Part shown: positions 52,141 to 60,749 of the stretch, piece by piece
How positions within the stretch are numbered: position 1 is the first letter of the stretch
Layout of the letters: every line of letters starts with the position of its first letter
NCBI RefSeq assembly: GCF_900142235.1
Contig: NZ_FRAE01000007.1
Span: 1-64,000, forward strand
DNA from: Tepidibacter formicigenes DSM 15518
GTDB lineage: Bacteria > Bacillota > Clostridia > Peptostreptococcales > Peptostreptococcaceae
Direction of reading: 5' to 3'
Length of the DNA: 64,000 nt
Position numbers and translations under genes: made by a program
Notes under the pieces: model-generated
Told to the model about the DNA's origin: nothing
Database searches by the model: none
The model's input: the letters and a program-made list of their open reading frames with translations, nothing else

Positions 52141-53049
52141 ATGGAGGAAAAAGAATTTATAGTTCTAGAAGAAGATGAAGGAAATAGATTAGATGTTTTT
52201 TTATCAAATGAACTAGGAGAAATGTCAAGATCATACATACAAAAGTTAATAAAAGAAGGAAATGTATTTGTTAATAATAATAAAGAAAAGCCTAGGTATT
52301 TAGTAAAAGAAGATGATAAAATTAAGATAAATATACCAGAACCTAAAGTTTTAGAAGTTTTACCTGAAGATATACCTATAGATATAGTATATGAGGATGA
52401 TGATGTTTTAGTAGTAAATAAACCTCAAGGTATGGTTGTTCATCCAGCTCCAGGAAATTATACAGGAACTTTAGTAAATGCTATTTTATATCACTGTAAA
52501 GATAATTTATCTTCAATAAATGGAGTAATAAGACCAGGTATTGTTCATAGAATAGATAAAGATACATCTGGACTTTTAATGGTAGCTAAAAACAATAATT
52601 CACACAACTTTTTAGCAGAGCAGTTAAAAGAGCATAGTATAAATAGAAAATATGAAATGATATGCCATGGGGTTTTAAAAGATGATAATTTAACTGTAAA
52701 TGCTCCAATTGGAAGACATCCTGTTGATAGATTAAAAATGGCTGTAGTACCTAATGGTAAAAGAGCTGTAACTCATTTTAAAGTAATTAAAAGATTTGAA
52801 AAATACACTCATGTACAGGCGCAACTTGAAACAGGAAGAACTCATCAAATAAGAGTTCATATGTCACATAATAGACATCCTTTACTTGGAGATCCTGTAT
52901 ATGGACCTAAAAACTCTAAATTTAATTTAAATGGACAAGTTCTGCATGCAAGAACTTTAGGATTTATTCATCCAAAAACTAAAGAATATATGGAATTTAA
53001 ATCAGAACTTCCAGATTATTTTCAAAAATTATTAAAAATACTTGATTAG
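52141..53049 (+). CDS. rluD: 23S rRNA pseudouridine synthase RluD family
   Basis: 302 aa. An N-terminal S4 domain (RLDVFLSNELGEMSRSYIQKLIKEG) and the RluA-type catalytic domain with HRIDKDTSGLLMVAKN, where the aspartate is the catalytic residue, plus LETGRTHQIRVHMSH. B. subtilis ylyB has the same position between lspA and pyrR. ATAGGAGGA before the ATG. The pyrR promoter overlaps its 3-prime end. Confidence 0.95.
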   Translation: MEEKEFIVLEEDEGNRLDVFLSNELGEMSRSYIQKLIKEGNVFVNNNKEKPRYLVKEDDKIKINIPEPKVLEVLPEDIPIDIVYEDDDVLVVNKPQGMVVHPAPGNYTGTLVNAILYHCKDNLSSINGVIRPGIVHRIDKDTSGLLMVAKNNNSHNFLAEQLKEHSINRKYEMICHGVLKDDNLTVNAPIGRHPVDRLKMAVVPNGKRAVTHFKVIKRFEKYTHVQAQLETGRTHQIRVHMSHNRHPLLGDPVYGPKNSKFNLNGQVLHARTLGFIHPKTKEYMEFKSELPDYFQKLLKILD

Positions 53050-53070
53050 AATTTTTATAAATGATATAAT
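53042..53070 (+). promoter_or_regulatory. Sigma-A-type promoter of the pyr operon
   Basis: TTGATT (53042-53047) overlaps the end of rluD. A 17-bp spacer leads to TATAAT (53065-53070). Transcription should start near 53077, just ahead of the PyrR site. Confidence 0.7.
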
Positions 53071-53076
53071 TAATTA

Positions 53077-53184
53077 GAAAATTAAAGACCTTTAATTTCA
53101 GTCCAGAGAGGCTGGCAAGGATTATACTTAAAGTTTTTATAGTGGTACTATAACTTCTTGCCGTCTTGCAAGAAGTTTTTTTTA
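53077..53184 (+). promoter_or_regulatory. PyrR-dependent transcription attenuator before pyrR
   Basis: A PyrR binding loop (53089-53120) has the conserved CAGTCCAGAGAGGCTG. GGCAAG (53114-53119) can instead pair with CTTGCC (53157-53162) as antiterminator. The terminator is a 10-bp perfect stem (53152-53161 with 53168-53177) and a long T run. UMP-loaded PyrR would hold the first loop and so favour termination. Confidence 0.92.
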
Positions 53185-53332
53185 TAATGAATAGGAAATT
53201 ATAATCCTTTTGAATTGTGGATAAATATAATTTTCGTTATGAATTTTAAGCAACGGAATTCGTTAGAATTCGTTGGCGCCATGAAATTTCAAAAAAGTCT
53301 ACATTTAAAATCTTTAGAATGAAGACTTTTTT
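53177..53332 (+). repeat. Composite dispersed intergenic element before pyrR
   Basis: About 155 bp between the attenuator and pyrR. Its first 35 bases recur at 49567-49601, and its last 42 bases resemble 20437-20480. In between lies a GC-richer palindrome: CAACG-G-AATTC (53251-53261) pairs with GAATTCGTTG (53266-53275), followed by GGCGCC. The 3-prime part (53291-53299 with 53324-53332) is a hairpin ending in TTTTTT just before the pyrR Shine-Dalgarno. No ORF and no transposase. Confidence 0.65.
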
Positions 53333-53344
53333 ATGGAGGTGTAA

Positions 53345-53884
<540 letters not shown>

Positions 53885-53898
53885 ATAATCTAGATAGA

Positions 53899-53968
53899 CC
53901 TTTTAATTCAGTCCAGAGAGACTGAAAAAGGGAGAAAACTTTCTCCCTCCTTAAAAAAATAAAGGAGG
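53899..53968 (+). promoter_or_regulatory. Second PyrR binding loop, before the uracil permease
   Basis: CAGTCCAGAGAGACTG (53909-53924) lies in a stem-loop (53899-53932). The hairpin that follows (53930-53937 with 53940-53947) has no T run. Instead CCTCCTT (53946-53952) can pair with AAGGAGG (53962-53968), the Shine-Dalgarno of the permease. This looks like control of translation rather than termination. Confidence 0.75.
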
Positions 53969-53975
53969 TATTTTT

Positions 53976-55235
53976 ATGCAACAAAAAATATTAAACCCGT
54001 CTGTTAACAAATCTTTTGAACTATCTAAAAACTTTAAAAAAGTAGTTTTAGCAATGCAACACTTACTTGCCATGTTTGGAGCAACAGTACTTGTTCCTAT
54101 CTTAACTGGATTTGACCCATCTGTAGCATTAATATCAGCTGGACTTGGTACTTTAATATTCCATTTAGTAACAAAAGGTATGGTTCCTGTATTTTTAGGA
54201 TCTAGTTTCGCATTTATACCTGTAATACTTACAGTTAAAGAAATATATAATGGAGATTTAACTTATGCTCAAGGTGGAATAGTAGTAGCAGGAATTTTAT
54301 ATGTTATAATGTCTTTCATAGTAAAAAAAGTAGGAGTTGATAAGGTAAAAAAATACTTTCCAGCTCAAGTTACAGGACCTATGATTGTTGTTATAGGATT
54401 AAATCTTGTGCCAGTAGCAATTAATATGGCATCAGGAAATTATATAGTATCAGTAGCAACTCTATCAATAGCTCTTTTAGTAACTTTCTTAGGAAGAGGG
54501 TTTATAAAACAACTTTCAATATTAATAGCTGTAACAGTAGGATATATTATTTCTTTAAAATTAGGAATAGTAGATACTAATGTTATAAAAGAAGCTTCTT
54601 GGGTTTTAGTTCCAAACTTTACTTTACCTAAATTCGAAATGGGAGCAATAGCAATAATTGCACCAGTAGTATTAGCTGTTTTCATGGAGCATATAGGAGA
54701 TATAACTACAAATGGAGCAGTGGTTGGTAAAAACTTTATAGAAAATCCAGGTCTTAATAGAACATTAATAGGAGATGGCCTTGCAACAATCATAGGTGGA
54801 TTTATAGGAGGACCAGCAAATACAACATATGGAGAGAATACGGGAGTACTTGCTATAACTAAAAATTATGATCCATCTATACTTAGAATTACAGCAGTAC
54901 TTGCAGTAATACTAGGTTGTATAAATAAGGTAGGAAGCTTTTTACAAACTATACCAACACCAGTAATGGGTGGAATAAGCTTAATGCTATTCTCTATGAT
55001 AGCAATTATTGGAATTAAAACTGTAAGAAATGGCAGTGTAGAGTTTAAGACTTCAAATATTATAATAATATCTTTAATATTAATTATAGGACTTGGAACA
55101 AACTATCTTCAAAATAAAGGAATAGTTATTGGAATACCAGTTACATCAAGCGTTAAAATAACAGGATTAAGTCTTGCAGCTATAGTTGGAGTAGTACTTA
55201 ATAAGTTGTTGAATAAAGAAAAAATAGGAAACTAA
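53976..55235 (+). CDS. uraA: Uracil permease (UraA/PyrP)
   Basis: 419 aa nucleobase:cation symporter of the NCS2 family, about fourteen membrane helices. Motifs include VVLAMQHLLAMFGATVLVP, the substrate-site segment AVFMEHIGDITTNGAV, and the family signature GGPANTTYGENTGVLAITK. AAAGGAGGT precedes the ATG. It imports uracil, which PyrR can salvage to UMP, so the two genes form a salvage unit with feedback. The pyrBC-type biosynthetic genes that follow in B. subtilis are not present here. Confidence 0.96.
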   Translation: MQQKILNPSVNKSFELSKNFKKVVLAMQHLLAMFGATVLVPILTGFDPSVALISAGLGTLIFHLVTKGMVPVFLGSSFAFIPVILTVKEIYNGDLTYAQGGIVVAGILYVIMSFIVKKVGVDKVKKYFPAQVTGPMIVVIGLNLVPVAINMASGNYIVSVATLSIALLVTFLGRGFIKQLSILIAVTVGYIISLKLGIVDTNVIKEASWVLVPNFTLPKFEMGAIAIIAPVVLAVFMEHIGDITTNGAVVGKNFIENPGLNRTLIGDGLATIIGGFIGGPANTTYGENTGVLAITKNYDPSILRITAVLAVILGCINKVGSFLQTIPTPVMGGISLMLFSMIAIIGIKTVRNGSVEFKTSNIIIISLILIIGLGTNYLQNKGIVIGIPVTSSVKITGLSLAAIVGVVLNKLLNKEKIGN

Positions 55236-55236
55236 T

Positions 55237-55264
55237 AAAAGTCCCTAAATTTTGGGACTTTTTA
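55237..55264. terminator. Terminator between uraA and the DUF1097 gene
   Basis: AAAAGTCCC (55237-55245) pairs with GGGACTTTT (55254-55262). A and T runs on the two sides allow action in both directions. Confidence 0.85.
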
Positions 55265-55267
55265 CAA

Positions 55268-55765
55268 TTAAGATGCTTTTTTTATTTCTAAATTATTGTT
55301 TTTATTTTTTATTTTACTTGCAAGTATTCCTGCTTTATCTCCTAAATATCCAAGAATAGCTCCGCATAATAGTCCTGTTGCAGCCATTTTATAATCTCCA
55401 TTTAATCCAAATGTTATAAAGCATCCTATAAAGCAGCATGGAACACAAGAAACTAATTTGAATTTTGATTGATAAATTAAAAATACAGTAACAATACCTG
55501 TTGTAAGTAGTATAGTAACGGCAGGTATATTTATTAAATTGCTTATATAAAGAGAAGTACTTGCCCAAAATATGCCACTTAAATTACATGTATACGATTT
55601 AATTGCTTTTTTTAGGGAATCGGTTTCATTTACTACACAAAAACTAGTCCATCCTGCAAATCCTACCCATGTAAATATTCCACTTAAAAAACTAGCACTT
55701 CCCCAAATTACAGCTATAACAGCTGAAAATAATGATACTAATAATAACTCGCTAATAATAATCAT
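55268..55765 (-). CDS. DUF1097 family membrane protein
   Basis: 165 aa with about five membrane helices and glycine/serine-rich packing (GSASFLSGIFTWVGFAGWTSF, GFNxDYK, GLLCGAILGYLGDKAG). The family is of unknown function and includes E. coli YcfZ-like proteins. Start: ATG 55765 is directly next to AAAGG, a very short spacing. ATT codons at residues 2-4 would be better spaced but rarely serve as starts, so I keep the ATG. It is on the minus strand downstream of rqcH, with two hairpins in between. Confidence 0.78.
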   Translation of the reverse strand: MIIISELLLVSLFSAVIAVIWGSASFLSGIFTWVGFAGWTSFCVVNETDSLKKAIKSYTCNLSGIFWASTSLYISNLINIPAVTILLTTGIVTVFLIYQSKFKLVSCVPCCFIGCFITFGLNGDYKMAATGLLCGAILGYLGDKAGILASKIKNKNNNLEIKKAS

Positions 55766-55805
55766 CCTTTCTATATAAACTTTAAGGAATTTTATTATAT
55801 CAAGA

Positions 55806-55840
55806 AAATTTTAAAAAATAAAGTTTATTTTTTAAAATTT
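55806..55840. other. Long perfect A/T palindrome between rqcH and the DUF1097 gene
   Basis: Seventeen bases on each side (55806-55822 and 55824-55840) are perfectly complementary around a single G. It might act as an additional terminator, a protein site or a cruciform. No known family. Confidence 0.55.
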
Positions 55841-55841
55841 A

Positions 55842-55872
55842 AAATAAGCAAGGAGAATTTCCTTGCTTATTT
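55842..55872 (-). terminator. rqcH terminator
   Basis: A 12-bp perfect stem (55842-55853 with 55861-55872), overlapping the rqcH stop codon. T-rich sequence follows on the minus strand. Confidence 0.78.
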
Positions 55873-57651
55873 ATGTTCATTATTGTTTTTAATTTTAACA
55901 ATTTCTTCTTCAAGTGGTGTAACATATATTGTACTATTTGTTTCATAAATTACCATCCCAGGTTTTGCACCACTAGGTTTTTTTACATTTTTTTTCTTTG
56001 TATAATCTACAGGAACTTGAGATGACATTCTTGCTTTGCTAAAATATGCAGCAAGCATTGCTCCTTCAAATATTGTATTCTCTGGAACTTCTTTTCCTTC
56101 ACATTTTATTATAACGTGAGATCCTGGAATATTTTTCGTATGAAGCCAGATATCATCATTTGATGCCAGTTTTAAAGTAAGATAATCATTTTGCTTATTA
56201 TTTTTACCAACATATATCTTAAAGCCATCTGAAGATATAAATTCATAAGGAGCAGTTTTAAGATTATTTTTATCTTTATTCTTATTATTGCTTCTACCTT
56301 TTATATATCCTACTTTTACTAATTCTTCTTTTATTTCCTCTAGTTCTTCTAAGTTTTCGCAGTTATTTATATTAAGAATTATATTTTCTAGGTATTCTAT
56401 TTCTTCATTAGTTATTTTTAACTGGTGTTTAATTTCTATTGCTGCATTTTTAAGCTTATTATATTTTTTAAAATATTTTTGAGCATTTTCTGAAGGGTTT
56501 AATCTTTTATCTAATTTTATTTTTATGTTTTTACTTTCTGGATTATAGAAATTTGCAACTTCAATTTCTTCCATTCCTTTTTGTATCATATATATATAAG
56601 AAGTTATTAATTCTCCATAAGTTTTGTAAGTATCTGCATTTTTAGATTCTAATAATTCTTCTTTTTGTTTTTTTATTTTATTATAGAGTCTATCTAATTT
56701 ATTTGAAATATTTTTTCTAAGATTTTGAGATTTTTGATTTATTCTTTCTCTAATATCTTTTTCATAATAATATTTATCAAGAATAAAGCTTATACTATTA
56801 TTTTCTATAAAAGAATAGTGATTATACATTGTTAGTTTTATACAGCTAAAATCTATAACTTTATTTAATCTTTTATCAATAATAATACAAGGATAAAAGA
56901 TATTATTTTTTATTTGCCTAAAAAGTCTAGTAAATGTATCATACAATGCTGTAAAGTCTTTGCTATCAACATATTCAGTATTAATATCTATATCAATATT
57001 ACTTCTAAAGCATATTTCCTTAGCTATTAATGGACTTATTCCTTCAAAAGAGGAATAAATTGATTTATATAATGCTTTTTTGTTATTAGTAAGAGATTCT
57101 ATGAATTTTTCTTTTGATATTTCATGTATTGGATTTAATTTATTTTGAGATGGTGGATTTATATATTTTTGTCCTGGAAGAACTTGTCTATATCTACTTA
57201 CACTAAGTGGAATTCTTTTAATAGAATCTAATATTTTATTTTCTTCATTATCTACAAGTATTATATTGCTGTGTCTTCCCATTATTTCTATAATTAAATC
57301 CTTTGTTTTTCTTATTTTTAATTCATCTAAGGATTCGATAGTTATTCTTATGATTCTCTCAAAATCTGGCTGATGTATATTTGTTATTTTTCCGTTTTGA
57401 AGATGCTTTCTAAGAAGCATACAAAACATTGGTGCTTTTATAGGGTTTTCTTTGTTGTATGTATTAGTTATATATGCTCTTGGATTAGAGCTATTTGAAC
57501 TAAGTAGTAATTTATAATTTGTTCCTTCATTTCTTATGTTAAAAAGAAGTTCATCTTCTTCAGGCTGATATATTTTATCTATTTTACCACCTATTAGTTT
57601 AGAAGAAAGTTCTTTAACTAAAGAATAAATTACTATTCCATCTAATGCCAT
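55867..57651 (-). CDS. rqcH: Ribosome quality control protein RqcH (NFACT family, YloA)
   Basis: 594 aa. The N-terminal NFACT-N domain (MALDGIVIYSLVKEL, then GKIDKIYQPEEDELLF) is followed by helix-hairpin-helix and coiled-coil parts (about 290-440) and the NFACT-R domain near the end (DIWLHTKNIPGSHVIIK, then PGAKPGMVIYE). RqcH recruits tRNA-Ala to stalled 50S subunits and adds alanine tails. It was formerly called a fibronectin-binding protein. YlmH, a protein of the same pathway, is encoded in this window. The ATG is at 57651, with a GAAAGTGAGG Shine-Dalgarno. Confidence 0.95.
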   Translation of the reverse strand: MALDGIVIYSLVKELSSKLIGGKIDKIYQPEEDELLFNIRNEGTNYKLLLSSNSSNPRAYITNTYNKENPIKAPMFCMLLRKHLQNGKITNIHQPDFERIIRITIESLDELKIRKTKDLIIEIMGRHSNIILVDNEENKILDSIKRIPLSVSRYRQVLPGQKYINPPSQNKLNPIHEISKEKFIESLTNNKKALYKSIYSSFEGISPLIAKEICFRSNIDIDINTEYVDSKDFTALYDTFTRLFRQIKNNIFYPCIIIDKRLNKVIDFSCIKLTMYNHYSFIENNSISFILDKYYYEKDIRERINQKSQNLRKNISNKLDRLYNKIKKQKEELLESKNADTYKTYGELITSYIYMIQKGMEEIEVANFYNPESKNIKIKLDKRLNPSENAQKYFKKYNKLKNAAIEIKHQLKITNEEIEYLENIILNINNCENLEELEEIKEELVKVGYIKGRSNNKNKDKNNLKTAPYEFISSDGFKIYVGKNNKQNDYLTLKLASNDDIWLHTKNIPGSHVIIKCEGKEVPENTIFEGAMLAAYFSKARMSSQVPVDYTKKKNVKKPSGAKPGMVIYETNSTIYVTPLEEEIVKIKNNNEHK

Positions 57652-57747
57652 ATAAAGTCCTCACTTTCCAGTTTATTTTTTTATTTATAGGGAAGTATAT
57701 AAATTTAATATAAGTTACATTTTGTATTAGTATATCTCATAAATTAG

Positions 57748-57759
57748 AATTGTACAATT
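57748..57759. promoter_or_regulatory. Palindrome between divergent rqcH and dapF
   Basis: AATTGTACAATT is a perfect 12-bp palindrome in the 205-bp gap between two divergent genes. It could be an operator. The rest of the gap is A/T-rich, with TATAAT-like sequence near 57828 that may belong to dapF. Confidence 0.3.
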
Positions 57760-57856
57760 AGAAGAAAAATATTAAAAAATTGTAACATTTAACTATGTTT
57801 TAATTTATTTTTATATAAATAGTATATATAATATAGCTTTGTAGGGAGGGGAATTT

Positions 57857-58687
57857 ATGATTAAATTTTGGAAGATGCATGGAGTTGGAAATGATTTTAT
57901 AGCTTTAGATGGAGAAAGGTATGATATAAAGGATTACTCTGAATTTGCAAAAAAAATATGTCATAGGCATTTTGGAGTAGGAGCAGATGGACTTTTAGTT
58001 GCAAAAAAATCAGATAAAGCAGATTGTGAAATGATATACTATAATTCTGATGGATCACGTGCAAAAATGTGCGGTAACGGACTTAGATGTTTTTCAAAAT
58101 TTGTTTATGATAAAAAAATAGTAGATAAAGATACTTTTAAAGTTGAAACTTTAGATGGAGTAAAGGATATTAAATTAAATTTAAATAGCGGGAAGATAGA
58201 AAGTATTAAAATAAATATGGGAAAAGCAAATTTTAATCCAAAATCAGTACCTGTAAAAACAGATAAAGATATATTTATAAATGAGGATATATTTGTTATA
58301 GATAAAGATTTTAAAGTATCTTCACTACTTGTTGGAGTTCCTCACACTATAGTTTTTGTTGATGAAATAGATAAAAAAGAAATATTAAAATATGGGCCAG
58401 AAATCGAGAAAAGCAGTATATTCCCAGAAAAAACTAATGTGAATTTCGTTAAGATAGTAGATAAAGAAAATATTTTAGTTTCTACTTGGGAAAGAGGATG
58501 TGGATATACTCTTGCTTGTGGTACAGGAATTTGTGCTTCTAGTGCCATGGCGCATTATTTGAACAAAATATCTAATAAAGTTAAAGTAAAATCAGAAGGT
58601 GGAGAACTTTTAATAGAGATTATAGATGAATATATATATATGCAGGGAAGTGCAGTAAAAATTTGTGAAGGTATATTGGAGGTTTAA
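57857..58687 (+). CDS. dapF: Diaminopimelate epimerase
   Basis: 276 aa cofactor-free epimerase that makes meso-diaminopimelate from the LL form, for lysine and peptidoglycan. The two active-site cysteines are C72 in MCGNGLRC and C221 in LACGTG. WKMHGVGNDFIALD at the N-terminus is typical. The product matches the substrate preference seen in MurE. GGGAGGGG before the ATG. It heads an operon with yicC, remA, gmk, rpoZ and coaBC. Confidence 0.97.
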   Translation: MIKFWKMHGVGNDFIALDGERYDIKDYSEFAKKICHRHFGVGADGLLVAKKSDKADCEMIYYNSDGSRAKMCGNGLRCFSKFVYDKKIVDKDTFKVETLDGVKDIKLNLNSGKIESIKINMGKANFNPKSVPVKTDKDIFINEDIFVIDKDFKVSSLLVGVPHTIVFVDEIDKKEILKYGPEIEKSSIFPEKTNVNFVKIVDKENILVSTWERGCGYTLACGTGICASSAMAHYLNKISNKVKVKSEGGELLIEIIDEYIYMQGSAVKICEGILEV

Positions 58688-58689
58688 AT

Positions 58690-59571
58690 ATGGCAATTAG
58701 CATGACAGGATTCGGAAGAGGAGAATATAAAGATGAAAAGTTTCACTTTATCGTAGAGTGTAAAAGTGTAAATCATAAATATATAGATATAAGCGTTAAA
58801 ATGCCTAGAAAGATATCTTTTTTAGAAGATAAAGTAAAACAACTAGCAAAAAAATATGTTAAAAGAGGAAGAGTAGATATATTTATTAAATTTGACTTAA
58901 TAGGTGAAAGTGATGTAAGCTTAAATCTAGATATAAACCTAGCAAAACAGTATTATGGAATATTAAATAAAATTAAAGAAGAATTAGATGTATTAGATGA
59001 TATATCTGTTTTAAATATAGCTAAGTTTCCTGATGTAGTTAAAATGGAAGAAAAAGATGAAGATGAAGAAACAATATGGAATGCTCTAAAAGAAGCTTTA
59101 AGTAGTGCTTTTTTAAAACTAAAGGAAATGAGAGAAGTGGAAGGAGCAAAACTTTCAGAAGATACGAAATTAAGATGCTCTCTTCTTAAAAAATATATTG
59201 ATGAAATTGAAGAATGTTCACACAATGTGGTTATTGAATATAAAGAAAAATTAGAAAATAGAATAAAAGAATTATTAGGAAATTCTATAGATATAGATGA
59301 AAATAGACTTGCTCAAGAAGTTGCAATATATGCAGATAAAAGTAGTATAACAGAAGAGATAGTAAGATTTAAAAGTCATATTAAGCAAATAGAAAAAACT
59401 ATAAATTTAAATGATTTAATAGGTAGGAAAATAGACTTTTTAATTCAAGAAATGAATAGAGAAATAAATACTATAGGTTCTAAATCTTCAAATTTAAGAA
59501 TAACAGAATTAGTAGTAGAAGTAAAAAGTGAATTAGAAAAAATAAGAGAGCAAATTCAAAATATCGAATAG
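58690..59571 (+). CDS. YicC/YloC family endoribonuclease
   Basis: 293 aa. The family signatures are [13 protein letters not shown] at the start, [16 protein letters not shown], and the C-terminal [23 protein letters not shown]. YicC proteins are recently recognised RNA endonucleases, and YloC of B. subtilis sits at the same place before remA and gmk. The gene begins 2 bp after dapF, with GGAGG in the end of dapF. Confidence 0.95.
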   Translation: MAISMTGFGRGEYKDEKFHFIVECKSVNHKYIDISVKMPRKISFLEDKVKQLAKKYVKRGRVDIFIKFDLIGESDVSLNLDINLAKQYYGILNKIKEELDVLDDISVLNIAKFPDVVKMEEKDEDEETIWNALKEALSSAFLKLKEMREVEGAKLSEDTKLRCSLLKKYIDEIEECSHNVVIEYKEKLENRIKELLGNSIDIDENRLAQEVAIYADKSSITEEIVRFKSHIKQIEKTINLNDLIGRKIDFLIQEMNREINTIGSKSSNLRITELVVEVKSELEKIREQIQNIE

Positions 59572-59582
59572 GAGGATATATA

Positions 59583-59849
59583 ATGGCAATTAAGCTTGTA
59601 AATATAGGGTTTGGAAACATAGTTTCAGCAAATAGAATAATATCTATAGTAAGTCCTGAGTCAGCTCCTATAAAAAGAATGATTCAAGAAGCTAGAGAAA
59701 GAGGAATGCTTATAGATGCTACTTATGGTAGAAGAACTAGAGCTGTAATAATTACTGATAGTGAGCATTTAATACTTTCTGCTGTTCAACCAGAAACTGT
59801 AGCACATAGACTGACAACAAAAGAAGATCATCATAATCATGAAGAATAG
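59583..59849 (+). CDS. remA: Extracellular matrix regulator RemA/YlzA (DUF370)
   Basis: 88 aa DNA-binding regulator, full length. Core: [26 protein letters not shown] and [18 protein letters not shown]-like sequence. In B. subtilis RemA activates matrix and osmoprotection genes as a ring-forming arginine-rich DNA binder. The C-terminus ends in a histidine-rich [16 protein letters not shown] before the ATG. The end of this gene contains the Shine-Dalgarno region of gmk. Confidence 0.95.
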   Translation: MAIKLVNIGFGNIVSANRIISIVSPESAPIKRMIQEARERGMLIDATYGRRTRAVIITDSEHLILSAVQPETVAHRLTTKEDHHNHEE

Positions 59850-59862
59850 GAAGGAAGATACA

Positions 59863-60477
59863 ATGAATAGAGAAGGAATTTTAATAGTTGTTTCAGGGCC
59901 ATCTGGAGCTGGAAAAGGAACTATTTGTAAAGAGCTTTTAAACAGAAATAAAGATATAAAGATTTCTGTTTCAGCAACTACACGAAAGCCAAGAGAAGGA
60001 GAAATACATGGAGTAAATTATTACTTTATTACTAAAGAGACATTTGAAGATATGATAAATAAAGATGAGTTCTTGGAATATGCAAAGGTATATGATAATT
60101 TCTATGGAACTCCAAAAAAAGAAGTATTTGAAACTCTTTCTAAAGGAAAAGACGTTTTACTTGAAATAGATATTCAAGGAGCTATGAGTGTAAAAAAGGA
60201 ATATCCAAATGGAGTTTTTATATTTATACTTCCCCCATCTTTAGATGAATTAAAAAATAGAATTGTAAAAAGAGGAACAGAAACTGAAGAAGACATAAAA
60301 AAAAGATTTGGAAGTGCACTTTCTGAAATAGAAAAAATAGATAATTATGATTACTTTATAATAAATGAAGATGTAGAAAAGTCAGCATATGAACTTCAAA
60401 ACATAATTAATGCTGAAAAAAATAGAGTATTAAGATATAAAGACAACATAATAAAAATGTTTAAGGAGGAATTATAA
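59863..60477 (+). CDS. gmk: Guanylate kinase
   Basis: 204 aa, makes GDP from GMP and ATP. The P-loop GPSGAGKGT is at residues 12-20. TTRKPREGEIHGVNYYF binds GMP and LEIDIQGAMSVK is the Walker B region. ATG 59863 after AGGAAGGA fits the family length of about 204. An upstream ATG at 59839 would overlap remA. Position between remA and rpoZ is as in B. subtilis. Confidence 0.97.
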   Translation: MNREGILIVVSGPSGAGKGTICKELLNRNKDIKISVSATTRKPREGEIHGVNYYFITKETFEDMINKDEFLEYAKVYDNFYGTPKKEVFETLSKGKDVLLEIDIQGAMSVKKEYPNGVFIFILPPSLDELKNRIVKRGTETEEDIKKRFGSALSEIEKIDNYDYFIINEDVEKSAYELQNIINAEKNRVLRYKDNIIKMFKEEL

Positions 60478-60478
60478 T

Positions 60479-60745
60479 ATGTTATACCCATCAATAAATG
60501 ATCTTTTAACAAAAATAGACAATAGATATAATTTAGTAATTGCAGTTTCAAAAAGAGCTAGAATGTTAATAGATGGAGATGAAAAATTAGTTAATATAGG
60601 AGAAAATAAACCTGTAGATATAGCTACTCATGAAGTTGCTGAAGATAAGATAACTTATAGAGCTATGACTGCTGAAGAAATAGAAAATGAGGGAAAAACT
60701 GAAGAAGAACCAAAAAGTGAAACAAATGAAAAAATAGAGGAGTAG
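60479..60745 (+). CDS. rpoZ: RNA polymerase omega subunit
   Basis: 88 aa. Typical start MLYPSINDLLTKIDNRYNLVIAVSKRARM, where the RYxLVxxxxKRAR block contacts the beta-prime subunit. The C-terminus is extended by glutamate-rich residues (EEIENEGKTEEEPKSETNEKIEE), common in Clostridia. The ATG is 1 bp after the gmk stop, with AAGGAGG inside the gmk end. Confidence 0.96.
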   Translation: MLYPSINDLLTKIDNRYNLVIAVSKRARMLIDGDEKLVNIGENKPVDIATHEVAEDKITYRAMTAEEIENEGKTEEEPKSETNEKIEE

Positions 60746-60749
60746 TAAA

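Noticed and set aside
53177-53332. CRISPR array or insertion sequence at the repeated element
   Set aside because: There are no regularly spaced repeats and no transposase or cas gene. Only partial matches occur elsewhere.
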